Both the position numbers and the translations under genes were made by a program. A DNA stretch of 64,000 nt. Origin: Centrapalus pauciflorus. Its lineage: Eukaryota; Streptophyta; Magnoliopsida; Asterales; Asteraceae. Location of the stretch: positions 83,614 through 147,613 of the forward strand of contig JAANYP010002062.1 of NCBI GenBank assembly GCA_020465985.1. Reading direction: 5' to 3'. Positions 44,241 to 56,050 of this stretch are shown here, piece by piece. The notes below the pieces were generated by a model. The model saw only the letters and a list, made by a program, of their open reading frames with translations, was not told the DNA's origin and did not search any database. How positions within the stretch are numbered: the stretch's first letter is position 1; each line of letters begins with the position of its first letter.

Positions 44241-46213
44241 GCTAAATCCATCTGGTATATGGGTTCGGGTTGCTCCAAGCTTATGACTGGGAGAAGAGAA
44301 TTGCTGTCCAACGTAGTTGAACAATATTGTGGGACGGTAAAATTCGGGAACAACCATCAGGCTCATATAAAAGGATACGAGGACTTAGTCTTTAATAATC
44401 TAGTCATCAAGGACGTTGACTATGTTGAGGGATTATCGCATAATCTATTTAGCATAGGATAGCTCTATGATAAAGGACTAGAGGAAACGTTTAGGTCTAA
44501 GAACTGTAGTGTAAGGAGTATGGATGGAAAAGAAGTCTTATCTGGTTCCCGTGACTCTAACCTTTACACCATAGACGTAGCCAAGCTCATAGTAAAGGAT
44601 AACATTTGCCTCTTATCAAAAGCCTCTTCAAAATATTCTTGGTTGTGGCATCGAAGGCTATCTCACTTGAACTTTGATAATATCAACAAGCTGGTTACAA
44701 AACAACTGGTAAAAGGTCTCCCTGAATTGCGTTATGAAGAAGACCATCTTTGTGGAGCTTGTGAGAAAGGAAAGATGAAACGATCATCTCACAAACCAAA
44801 ACCCGAACCATCAATGAAAAGAGTATTGGAGCTACTTCACATGGATTTATGCGGACCGATGCAGACCTAGAGCATAAACGGGAAGCGATATGTGTTGGTT
44901 ATCGTTGATGACTACTCACGATATACCTGGGTTAAGTTCTTACGATCCAAGGATGAGATGGCTCAAGAAATCATAGATTTTATAAAGAGTGTCGAAACCC
45001 AACAACAGCTTTCAGTTCAATCAATCAGATCCGATAACGGCACAGAGTTCAAGAACTCGGTAGTTGAGGGCTTCCTTCGATCCAAAGGTATTCAGCATCA
45101 ATATTCTGCTGCTAGAACACCACAACAAAATGGAGTCGTGGAAAGGCGTAACCGTACCCTTGTGGAAGCCGATCGTACAATGCTAACATACTCTAAGCTA
45201 CCTCCATTCTTGTGGGCCGAAGTCGTATCAACAGCTTTCTATACACAGAATCGCTCCATTATCCATAAGCGCTTCAATAAAACTCCTTATCAACTCTTTT
45301 TGAATAAAGTGACTTTTATCAAGTACTTACGTGTATTTGGTTGCAGGTGCTATGTGCTGAACGATAAAGACAACCTCGGAAAATTCAACGAAAAAGCAGA
45401 CGAAGCGATCTTTATTGGATACTCATCCAACTCGAAGGCTTATCGCGCATTCAATACCCGAACCAGGACAGTCAATGAAAGTGTGCATGTCACATTTGAT
45501 GAGTTGGCTGAACTGGCACCCGAAGTTGATCATACAGGACCTCGCATTACACAAATGCCTGGAGACTCTTCTACTCATCCTACTTCTTTTTCTTCTTCCG
45601 ATTTAGTTAATTTGTATGATTCTTTTTACGTAGAAATTTTCGGTCCTAACGCTAATGTGTCTAATGTTGTCAATAATGTAGGTAATCCATCCAATTCATC
45701 TGCACCTCAAGGTTTATCCGCTCCATCTTCATCCACATCATACCCTCATCCATCAACATCATCCACTGATACATCCGCAGTTGAATCGACTCCTGTAATA
45801 CCCTCACATATAATGCCAAATATCCTTCCTTCATCTGAACACTCGGAACTCGAACCGGAACCAGTGGTACCATCACTTGAAACCATTGACCATGAATCTT
45901 CATCCATTCGCACTTCAACCACTGAGATTCCATCCCGAGCACCCCTTCCACATGAGACGAAATGGACCCGAAGTCACCCAACCGATCAGATCATTGGTGA
46001 TGTTTCAACTGGAGTCCAAACACATAGGGCATCTGCTAATGAATGTCTCTTCGCATCATTCCTTAGTATGATAGAGCCCGCTCGTGTGGATGAAGCCCTA
46101 AAAGATCCAAACTGGATAGTTGCAATGCAAGAAGAACTCAACCAGTTTGAACAGCTCAGAGTATGGCGGTTAGTTCCCAAACAAAAAGACCGTACAGTGA
46201 TCGGAACAAAGTG
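44241..46213 (+). pseudogene. Sirevirus D protease and integrase
   Basis: The protease motif reads WYMGSGCSKLMTG, so the catalytic Asp of the usual DSG triad is Gly here. Pre-integrase LWHRRLSHLNF and CGAC; integrase D (HMDLCGPM), D (RSDNGTEF) and E (NGVVERRNR). Stops at 44460 (TAG) and 44868 (TAG) in an otherwise single frame. A long Ser/Pro/Thr-rich linker (45540-45960) precedes RT. A dead copy with a lost protease residue. Confidence 0.9.
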
Positions 46214-47604
46214 AATCTTTAAGAACAAACGAGATGAGAACGGCATTGTGATAAGGAATAAAGCGAGACTTGTTGCTAAAGGCTACCAACAACAAGAAGG
46301 GATAGTTTATGACGAGACCTTCGCTCCAGTTGCACGGATCAAAGCAATCAGAATCTTCTTGGCGTACACGACACAAGTACTTCAAAGTGTACCAGATGGA
46401 CGTCAAAACTGCCTTTCTTAACGGTGAACTTAACGAAGAGGTGTACGTTGAACAACCACAAGGATTTGTTGACGCACATAAACTTGACCATGTTTATGTG
46501 CTAGACAAAGCCCTCTATGGTTTAAAACAAGCACCTCACACATGGTATGATAGTCTTTCCAATTTTCTTATCTCTGCCGGTTTCAACAAAGGTGTGGTGG
46601 ACACAACTCTGTTCACGAAAAAGGAAGGCCCACACATAATGCTAGTACAAATATACGTCGACGACATTATATTTGGATCTACTGATAGTAATTTCTGTCA
46701 GGATTTTTCATCCCTGATGGAGTCCAGGTTCGAGATGAGTATGATGGGGGAAATGAACTTTTTCCTCGGATTACAAGTCAAACAACTTGAAAATGGGATT
46801 TTTGTGAACCAGTCGAAATATACTCTTGACATTCTCAAGAAGTATAAGTTAGACTCTTGCACGAGTATCGCAACTCCCATGGCCTCCAACTGTAAGTTAG
46901 ACACCGATCCTTCTGGGAAAAGTGTTTATAATACAACTTATAGAGGGATGATAGGATCCTTACTGTATCTGACTGCTAGTAGGCCTGATATAATGTTTTC
47001 AACATGTCTTTGTGCTCGCTTTCAGGCCGACCCGAAAGAATGACACCTAACTACGGTAAAACACATTTTTCGTTATCTTAAGGGTACACCCGATCTTGGT
47101 CTATGGTATCCAAAGGGAACCGATTTTGATCTTTCCACTTTTTCAGATGCTGATTTTGCAGGTTGTAGAGTTGACAGAAAAAGCACGTCGGGAGGTATAC
47201 AGTTCTTGGGAGACAGACCGGTGAGTTGGTCCTCCAAAAACCACAATTGTGTTTCAACATCCGTAGCTGAGGTTGAGTATGTATCAGCTGGAAGCTGTTG
47301 CTCTCTAGTGCTGTGGATGAGAACACAATTACGCGATTATGGATTCTTACTCACCAATATCCCAATTTACTGCGATTCTCGTAGTGCAATTGCCATCTCT
47401 TGCAATCCCGTGCAGCACTCTCGAACGAAACACATAGATATCAGGTATCATTTTATTAAAGATCACGTAGAAAAGGGAACCATTGAGTTGTATTTTGTTG
47501 GCACGGAATATCAACTTGCGGATATCTTTACTAAAGCTTTAGACGAACCTCGTTTTCAGTTTTTAGTATCCCATATCGGCATGTTGAATCCGCCTTCCAA
47601 TTAA
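46214..47604 (+). pseudogene. Sirevirus D reverse transcriptase and RNase H
   Basis: The TGA at 46212-46214 interrupts the GTKW motif (TGG to TGA). A frameshift near 46370 moves to the frame with MDVKTAFLNG and YVDDIIFGSTD. TGA at 47041-47043 lies between RFQADPKE and HLTTVKH. RNase H: DADFAGCRVDRKS, VAEVEYVSAG, KHIDIRYHFI, and ADIFTKAL to the end IGMLNPPSN. The order is that of intact copia pol. Confidence 0.9.
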
Positions 47605-48160
47605 ATATCAGGTATTGTCTTAAATAATCCTATTTCAATCTATCATGTTTGAAATTCCTTTATTTTAAAAAATATCTGTTATTTAAATTTAAGAATTGTG
47701 TCACAAAATTAAAACTCAATATTTCCTTATCTATGTAGATTTTTAATAATTATTGATCCTGACAAATTGCTTTGTGGATTGTTCATCACTGAGTGGGACG
47801 CAAACGTAATCCAGGTTTGTCTGTATCTTTAAGGCTAAAAAGGTTCAAGAATATAATCTGAAATGGATTAAAGAAGGGAAGCAGTCATTATTTGAGGGGG
47901 AGTATAGTTAGGATGTTAATTTTTATAATTCTTTGTTTCTTTTTAGTTTTATTATTTCTATTAGTTAAATGTTTAAATTTTAGGTTGGTTATTTTTATTT
48001 TTTATTTTATTTTATTTTGTCTTAACTTCTATGCTAAAAGAAAAACTCAAAAATATTTTTATTTTGTTTTTGCTTCTTTTTGTTTCAAAGAAAAATACAA
48101 AAATATGTGATATATTATGCCAAATTTTTTATTAAATATTTTGTCTTTATTTGTTTAAAG
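47605..48160 (+). other. Sirevirus D post-pol spacer with internal polypurine tract
   Basis: AT-rich, no gene. TTTGAGGGGGAGTATAG at 47890-47906 is a textbook copia polypurine tract, yet the LTR is 5 kb downstream. It marks where the 3' LTR would start in an element without the third ORF. The T-rich stretch 47920-48150 has no other feature. Confidence 0.7.
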
Positions 48161-48438
48161 GCCCAATATATAGTTTGTGTGTGTGTTTGGTTGTTGAATC
48201 CGGTGGCCCATTCATCATTGGGCGCGGATCTTCTTTGCCCGACCCGACCCGTCTCCCTTTGAAAGGGTGGGTCAACGGTCAACACCTTCCACTTTCTTCT
48301 TCCTTAAGTTTTCAAACATCTCCTTCCTTTCTCTTTTCTCTCGGCGACGACCGCCGAACCACCATAACCACCATTCAAGCTTTGTGAACCATCTTCTTTC
48401 CTCGTTTTTGTTGCTTCTTTCAACTTCGGCACTATCAG
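48161..48438 (+). promoter_or_regulatory. Promoter- and 5' UTR-like segment before the Sirevirus D third ORF
   Basis: AGGCCCAATATATAG at about 48158-48172 combines a GCCCA-type element with a TATA-like box. A GC-richer stretch and a CT-rich leader (TTTCTCTTTTCTCTCGGCG) follow, ending ACTATCAG against GTAAAC at 48439. Composition changes from about 20 % to about 50 % GC, as in plant gene 5' ends. It may be a captured or evolved promoter. Transcription is inferred. Confidence 0.45.
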
Positions 48439-49503
48439 GTAAACTTTTTCTTACTTTATTTCAGTGTTTATCTTCCTATCTAGCATGTTTGATTTTCAAA
48501 TTTTTATATTAGTTTTCATTTTCGGTTTTTGCTAATTTTAGATCATTTAATGTGCTTTGTTTACTTAGTTGTAGTTATAAAACTTGTTCCTTACTTAATT
48601 TTAGACTAGGATCTTCATTTTCATGCATTTTTATCAAAATTTTAACTGTTCACGTTGCATGCTGCATGAACTCATTAATGAACTGCTGTAATTCGGACGT
48701 CCGAATTCGGACCAAGCCCCGAATTCGGATGTCCCACTTAGACAAAATTTCAAGTTTTTCAAAATTCAAAGACCGAATTCCGACACTGTGCATCCGAACT
48801 CGGACCACTGTTGATCCGAATTCGGTCCTTCAAGGAAAGTCCGAAATTTTCATTAAGTCAGTTCATCATACTGTTGAACGGAATTCGGTCCTTCAGAGAA
48901 CTTTCAAATGTTCATTAAGTCTAAGTCTTCAATACTGTTCATCTGAAATCGGATGGGATCCGAATTTGGTACCTATCCGAATTAGTTGTTACATCCGAAG
49001 TGGGGTCCATTCATTATCATTGCATACATCCATTTCGGTTCACATCCGAATTGTCATCTTCGACCGAATTCGGACCATCAGCATTCACCACATCATCCGA
49101 ATTTGGACCATCATATATCATTCATCATTTAACATTCGGATTTCGGCAGGATCCGAATTCGGTAGCGCTGTTCATCCGAATTCGGTCCATCCGAAATCCA
49201 ACACTTAGCATATTTTTCAATTTTTCATTTTTTTCATTTTCATTATAAATCAAAAATCCAAAAAGATTTTCATTCTGGTGCACCATTGATTAGAGTTAGG
49301 ATTAGTGTTTGAGTGAAAATGTCTGTTCTAACATTGGTCTCTTAACGATTGACTTTGGACTTTATTCAGTAGAATTTTATTCTACTAATAAAGACCCGAT
49401 GCTTTAAACAGATCAGGAAGTTTCTATTTCACACTTCTATAGACATCATATCAATGTCTTATCCTTTAAAATCTTTTGTTCTAACTTTGATGCATCTTTA
49501 CAG
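48439..49503 (+). other. Putative intron before the Sirevirus D third ORF
   Basis: Starts with CAG|GTAAAC, ends TTCTAACTTTGATGCATCTTTACAG with a branch-point-like CTAAC, and an ATGATG follows two bases later (49506). T-rich. It contains the CCGAATTCGG palindrome array (48690-49200). 1065 bases. Splicing is predicted, not shown. Confidence 0.5.
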
Positions 49504-49505
49504 GA

Positions 49506-52500
49506 ATGATGGAATCCGGTGTCGTACTAACCATACCCCATTCCCAATTCCCAACAACAACGCCCAATTACCCGAACAATCTATTTTCCCTCAAGCCGAA
49601 TTCGTTGAGTTCATACCCCATAACTGGCAGCTTGACGTGTCCATCCTCACCCGAGAACCCCAAACACTAGCCTTCGACATCCTCACTCACCACCCAATCT
49701 ACTACTCCTTTTCCACAGCCATCGTCGTTCCCCAAATCTACCTGCAACAATTCTGGAACCGATTGCAATTTGTCCCCGATGTCGAACCTCACTTCACTAC
49801 CACCATCGACTGTGTCCCAGTCAAACTAACCACCGCCGTTATAGGCTGTATACTTCACCTACCCGCCGAAGCCCATTTGCCAACTCCCCTTAACTTTGCT
49901 CCCATTCCTTCCGTCCAAGAAACCCTCTCTGAAATACAAACCTTGGGATATGATGGCCCTCTTACCAAACCCTCCGATTTCAAAACCAAGAATCTCTAGT
50001 CTCATTGGAGAATTCTGTTTGACATCATCAATAAATGCTTCACTGCAAAGCATGCTGGCCACGACTCAGCATCAGCACAGGTCCTTGCCATGTTTGCTGG
50101 CTTTGCCTTCGACCGCCACGTAGATTATGCAGCATTCCTCTTCGAGGAATTGAAGAGAGTTCATATGGAGAGGGGCACCAAACAAGGACACAAATACATC
50201 CCTCTCCAACGTTTCCTATAGCTCATCATACAATATGCCATGGACAACGATGACGACATTCATGAGCGTCCAGAGGCAGATGTCTACCCCACAGTGACAA
50301 TCCAAATGCTCAATCTGCCGAAAGGGGCACCGTCTGTGTGGGTAATGACTATCCGGCCCCTTGTCCCTTCTTCTAAGGGCAGTGCAATCTGAAAGGGTTC
50401 GGGCTTATATAAGAGAGTTTTATCAGGATGAGGCTCAGTCAGATCCTACTGAGCCTACCCAGTCCGAAGGTGAGCTTAGATTGAGTGAGGAAGAGGGAGA
50501 AGTGGCGGAAGTAGAACAATCAATAGGGTTAGGTGAGCGGGAGACTGTGCGTGTGAGCGAGGGAGGAGTAGGTGAGGCAGCAGAGGGGGCTGATTCTGAA
50601 CCAACAGTCTCTATTGTACGAGGGATAGAATTAACATCTGAGGGTGACCGCAGCCCAATCAGCCGGATAACCCACTCGAAGACCATTAGTCCGATGGTCG
50701 AAATCACCCCCACCACCCACTTAGCATCCTCTCAACAGGGTGCTACTTCATTCCACGGGGTTTTACCACACATGCCATCACCCTCTCATTCGGAGAGCGG
50801 TGGTGTTGAACGAGGTCACACTCCGCCCCATGTGACCGAACCTCTTTCTTCCTCGATTCACTCCCCACCACAACACACTTCGCACAATGCCTTCATGGCG
50901 TCCCATGAACGAGCTGCCTCTATGGCAGCTCCACGAACTTCTGGATCTGCGCATCCCATAGTGGAGCCAGAAATGACAGAAGGAAGACCTGAAGTGGCTC
51001 CATCTACGCCATCCATTTCATGGCCATCTCCAAATAACTATCGAGATGTTAACGACAGCTATACGTGCTGCAGGTGTTGTTACCTAGGCTACCCTGGACG
51101 CCCATAACGAAGCTGTCGTGGAACGACATACCGCCCTTTTTCCCTTAATTAAGGGTAAGGGTGTCGCTTCTGATGATGTGCCTCCACCAGGGACCCGCTC
51201 AGTCCAAATCATGATACAAGAGCTCTTCGACAAAATAGACGCGTAGAACCGCCTTATCCTTCAAGTCCAGTAGCAACTGAACTCCCGAAAGGACCGTCTA
51301 GAGTTGGCAGTCATCGAGCTACAGTGCCGTCCTCAGGCTGAGTCCCAGAAACGAAAGCATGACGATCAGGACGACCCTGATCACCATGTGGGGGAGAAGC
51401 GCAAGAAAACTCAGTCTGAGGACTCTATGTTGATTGTAGGGGGAGCAGAAACAGAATCTACAGAGGTTCAGGGTTCAAGGGAAAAGATGCACGAGGCTAA
51501 GGATTATCTAATGATAGAAGATGAGCCTTTGTTCGAGGGTCCAGCTCCACTGGATCCAATGATAGCTTTGGTTGAGTTTGACCCTTTTCATGAAAAAGTT
51601 GAAATCATATTGGTGTCTGACTCAGACTCCGATATCGAGGACAACGAAACTTTAATCATCCCTGAGCCTATGCCCGAATCACCTCAAAAATCATCATCTT
51701 CCTTTGAATTCCTAAACTCTCCACCACCAGTTCCACAACAAGAGATACTATCATCCATCCAAGCTCCCCCATCACTAAAATAATCCCATCTAGTCCAAAG
51801 CCCGCCAAGTTCTCCCCTAGTCCAACAAACTCAATAACCAGGTCCTTCGGAAACCAAGAGGGTAGATTGCTTTGATGAGACCCCTTTAGGACCCAGTGAA
51901 TATAGGAGAGACGATATGTATTGGGTAGGCCGATATTCAAAAGGTGAGGTACAAACTCTACCATCTGAAAACAAAGAGGAACTAAGACAAGAACGGCGGG
52001 GGACAATATTAAAACTGTTAGAAGCTAAAAAATCAGAAGTAGAAGAACCCCCCGTTCAGGGCCTCAAAGAATTTCTTCAAAAGTTTCCTCCGGACGAATT
52101 TCATAATTCGTTCCTAGAAGAATGGTTTAAGATGGTATTCAGAAAGAAGCCTGGGTCTTTCAACAGACGCTTACTCATGGAACTGACCAAGGTATCCAAA
52201 GCTGAACAGGCCGAATACAACCAACTAATGCTCAGGGAAAAGAGGTCCAAAGTCTCAATGTTAAAGATAAAGAAACTCCTGATCATCACCATGTGCAAAA
52301 GAGCAAAAGTATTCTATCCTGCCTTTCAGGTAGAAAGAGAAGATGGAACAGTTGAGGAATTCTACGAGAATGACTTGGACTCCATAAATGTCGACGACGT
52401 TGAATTCTTACACAACCGATTGAAAAATCATATTAAAGAGCGTCTGTCTCACATGAGGGTCATAGGTGCCCTTATTCGAAGTATGAACCGCCGCTCTATT

Positions 52501-52932
52501 ATCATGTGCCTCAGAGATTTTCAAATGGCGATAGAGAACGCGCTGGTTAAAGTTGGCCTACGAGCACCTGATCAAGATAGCTTCCTTCTCGCCCACCATC
52601 CTGCCTACAGACTCATCTTCAGGGGAGGCACGAGTGTCATTTTTGTGAATCAGAAAGGCTACAAAAGGTTCATGCGCTTTGAGGATCTTCCCTGTTATTC
52701 CGACGGTACTCTCAGAATGGTTAGAGCCGCACTTACTCCAAAAGTTCAAGAATATGATGCTCAACCAGATTCAGAACTCAGATGCCCACCGAAGGAAATT
52801 CAGGATACCCTCAGCGGCATTGAACTCCTGAACGAACGGCTACATATGAGAAAAGTGATCAGACGATTTGACGTCATCCTTAGACTCCGCGAATCTACAG
52901 ACCATGACAGAGTTCCAGGACCTCCACGTTGA
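49506..52932 (+). pseudogene. Sirevirus D third ORF, broken into several frames
   Basis: Two ATGs at 49506 and 49509; a one-base shift near 49524 is needed to enter the main frame. The N-terminal domain shares HPIYYS...QIYLQQFW and LHLP with the C third ORF. Stops at 49997 (TAG) and about 50218 (TAG); frameshifts near 50385, 51110 and 51790. The middle is acidic and Pro/Ser-rich. The last 338 codons (51916-52932) contain RFMRFEDLPCYSDGTLRMVR, close to the R-L-M-R-DEL-KFSDGTL pattern seen in many plant retroelement-derived proteins. No membrane segment noted. Function unknown. Confidence 0.75.
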
Positions 52933-52934
52933 TC

Positions 52935-52948
52935 GAAAAGTGGGAGAT
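52935..52948 (+). other. Sirevirus D polypurine tract
   Basis: GAAAAGTGGGAGAT directly before the 3' LTR. Weaker than the internal tract at 47890. Confidence 0.7.
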
Positions 52949-53293
52949 TGTTAGATATTGAATTTCGATCATGTGGACTTATTTTGTAATAATTATTTTG
53001 TTAATGTTAGTCTTGTATTTATTTCCTTGTAAGTTTATTTCTATGTAAAAGTCAAGGGACCAAGAGTGTCATTGCTAGATAGTTAATTAAAGGAGCCTAG
53101 AAATAGGCTCCTAGGGTTGTAAATGATTCACACGGTTGAATTAAAGAAACATATTGCAGCCGCCACTTTTTAATATACTCTCAACATTCTCTTTGTCTTC
53201 TTAATCATTACACAATTATTGAGTCTTGATTCTTCTTGTGTTTGATAAAAGAGACATTCATGTGTTGATTTCTACTGGGATTTGATTACAACA
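52949..53293 (+). repeat. Sirevirus D 3' LTR (345 bp)
   Basis: TGTTAGATATTG to GATTACAACA, the same length as 25969-26313 and about 95 % alike by eye. The TSD GTTCG follows at 53294-53298. Confidence 0.95.
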
Positions 53294-53298
53294 GTTCG

Positions 53299-54223
53299 GA
53301 AGATAGAGATTTCAATACATAATTAAAGAAATATTAATAATGTCCAAAATTCTTTGAGGTTTTGAAAATATGCGACTTCAAAAGTACGGAAGCCTTGGAG
53401 TACTTCTGATGCCTTGCACGTGCCTTAATTAACTGAAAATAGACGCTAAAATACGTCAATAAAATTGTTGGTGAGTTCATAGGTTTACACAAAAAGATGA
53501 CATGTATGGACAATAACAGTGAGTTTGAATTTATAAACCGTAAATTCCATGTTATGTATTACAAATAACCATCATGCAACCGAAACTTAATTTTGAGTTT
53601 TCCCTGTGCAGTGTTCCCGCTGTAATACCGTAATGTGAAATGTATATGCACCCCTTAGCAGTTGGAGCGACCGACCTAGGTGGGAGATATTAATCCCTAT
53701 AGATCTATCCATAATATATTCGCGCTTACATAAAAATGTAACTAACGGTCCATCATTTGAGGGCTGATGGGAACACATGAGTAATACATAAAAGAAATGA
53801 AGCAGTTTTTGTGTCCATATGAAAATGAAGCATGTATTTCTACCGCAAAACATAACGTTAAAAACAGGGGCTATGAAGACTCACCTTTGTTGACAACGTT
53901 TGTTTGAACCGGTTTTTTTTTGGAAATATGATTATAGTGTCGAACCTTGGTTTCATCCTATATTTTAAGCGTATAAGTCATTAATATTAGTTTATGTCTC
54001 GTTATTTATCCTTGTATCGCGAGTATGTTAAGTTATCACCATGCAAAATATTTACATATTTTATTCCCATCGAAAAGTTACCAACATTTTAAATGGTAAC
54101 TTTTATTGTTGGAGTTAAGTTTCAAGTATATTTATATTTATTTAGTGGTTTATTACGTTGTATAAAAATACATAAAGTGGTGTAGGTATTAAAACATAAT
54201 TTATTATAACACAATCTTACTGA

Positions 54224-54302
<79 letters not shown>

Positions 54303-54612
54303 GTATATATATATGTATACATATATGTATATATATATTTTTTATGGATATATATACATATGCACACATGACGAAAATTATATGAATAATCATGTTTTTA
54401 TTTATTTAAATAATGATGGTAAAAGTGTGTATTTTTATCTAGATTATAGAACTAACTTTCTAAAGAAATGATAAATTTATAAATTCGTTGGAATATATAT
54501 GTGCTCAAAGTGGTGTTATATTTTTTTTACAAACATTTGTATTATTTATAGAAAGTCTTGTATGTTTTACAAGCATTTTTATTATTTATAGAAAGTCTTG
54601 TATGTCTTCCGT
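53299..54612 (-). repeat. Element E 3' LTR, inner part (truncated)
   Basis: Continues 25968 and matches 60215-61500 of the 5' LTR, then stops. The last about 930 bp of the LTR, the polypurine tract and the integrase C-terminus are missing. At the junction a roughly 35-40-bp block (TTATTTATAGAAAGTCTTGTATGT) occurs twice in tandem (about 54543-54611). Confidence 0.85.
54227..54340. repeat. TA-rich microsatellite, element E 3' LTR
   Basis: (TA)n interrupted by G every 10-20 bases. The 5' LTR has a shorter version at 61228-61280. Low-complexity ORFs (YIYIYI) here are artefacts. Confidence 0.95.
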
Positions 54613-55548
54613 CTGATATCAACTTAACGTTTCTGCCGATCACGGGCAATCTTCAATCGTTTCCGAATCTGTACTATCTTCTCAGTTGTCTCGTGTATAA
54701 TCTCGGGACCGGTGATTTTTGCTATCCCCTACTTCAGCCCAACAAATAGGTGATCGACACTTTCGCACATAAAGTGTCTCAAACGAAGCAACTTTAATGC
54801 TCGAGTTATAGCTATTGTTGTAGGAGAACTCGACTAGCGGTAAATGTCTATCCCAACTTTTGCCAAAATCAATCACGCAAGCCCTTAACATATCCTCCAA
54901 CGTTTGAATGGTCCTCTCACATTGACCTTAAATTTGCGGGTGGTACGCTGTACTCATGTCTAGTCATGTACCCAAAGCCTCTTGCAATGATTGCCAAAAC
55001 CTTGATGTGAACCGACTGTCCTTATCAGAAAAAATTGATACGGGAATTCCATCCCTTGAGACAACTTCTTTAAGATAGATTCGGGTTAACTTATCCATCT
55101 TATCAATCTCCTTGATTGGCAGGAAATGTGCAGTCTTCGTGAGTCGGTCAACGATTACCCAGATGGTCTCATAACCACCGACAGTCTTTGGCAATTTGGT
55201 GATGAAATCAATGGTTATCCTTTCCCATTTCCATTGTGGTATTTCCAATTGAACCAATAATCCTGATGGTTTCTAGTGCTCAGCCTTAACCTTCAAACAT
55301 GTTAAGCACTTGCTGACGTATTTAGCAATGTCGGCCTTCATACTCGGCCACCAATACAACTCCTTCAGATCGTGATACATCTTATCTAACCATGGATGGA
55401 TAGCATATCTTGACTTATGCCCTTCATCCAAAACTAGTTTCCTTAATCCTTTGAATTTTGGAAGCCAATTTCTTTTTATGAAGTACCGACATCCATCGGT
55501 TTTGATTTCAAACTGTTTATCCATTACTCTTAAGGCTTCATCCAGCAT
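54613..55548 (-). pseudogene. Element E integrase (truncated)
   Basis: Zinc-domain remnant with EGHKSRYAIHP...CLTCLKVKAEH, then a stop. Core: IDFITKLPKT (first D) and SDKDSRF (second D); the region of the third residue, after LGT, is broken (Ile and Cys in place of the usual motif). EDMLRACVIDFGKSW and CRSPICWAEVGDS follow. It ends near the DIRRK segment at about 54613, where LTR sequence takes over, so the C-terminal domain is lost. Stops at about 55258 and 54960. Confidence 0.85.
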
Positions 55549-56050
55549 GTTTCCCTCCTTGACTGCTTCCTCCTGTGCCTGGTGGATCTGAGAGTTCAGG
55601 TTTAGCTGTATAGTGATGACAAAAGCTCAGACTCTCAAAGGCTTAACCCGTTCTTTTCGGCTTAAGGCATCAGCTACAACGTTTGCCTTGCCCGGATGAT
55701 AACGGATCTCGCAGTCGTAATCGCTAAGCAGTTTAACTCTTTCTGGTTCAGAATATGTTGAAGGCTCTTATGATCCGTAAACACCGTGCACTTTGTACCG
55801 TAAAGGTAATGCCTTCATATCTTGAGAGAAAATACCACATCTCCATACTCCAGGTCGTGAATCCTGTAGTTTACCTCATGAACTTTAAGTTGTCGCGATG
55901 CATAAGCGATAACCTTATCTCTTAGCATTAACACATAACCTAATCTAATGTGTGAGGCATCTTAGGAAACCACGAAATTTCAGTTCCTTCCAGTAAGGAT
56001 AGAATAGGTGCACTACGCAACCTTTGCTTTAACAATCGGAATGTCGTTTC
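55549..56050 (-). pseudogene. Element E RNase H remnant
   Basis: Short motifs in changing frames: VIAYASRQLKVHE, RHYLYGTKC and FTDHKSLQHI, as in gypsy RNase H. Several stops; no long frame remains. Confidence 0.75.

Larger units (their letters stand above)
25969..53293 (+). mobile_element. Sirevirus D: Ty1/copia with third ORF, hosting C
   Basis: LTRs 25969-26313 and 52949-53293 (345 bp each), TSD GTTCG at 25964-25968 and 53294-53298. PBS 26316-26327; leader, gag, pol and third ORF follow after the C insertion (26344-39497). About 14.2 kb without C. By eye the LTRs differ at about 16 of 345 sites. No coding region is intact. Confidence 0.95.

Noticed and set aside
48552..49208. 218-codon plus-strand ORF in the putative intron of D
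   Set aside because: Built from the CCGAATTCGG-type repeats and lacks any recognisable domain.
54122..54367. YIYIYI-rich ORFs (also near 60494-60974 and 61141-61440)
   Set aside because: Translations of TA microsatellites in the LTRs of element E.
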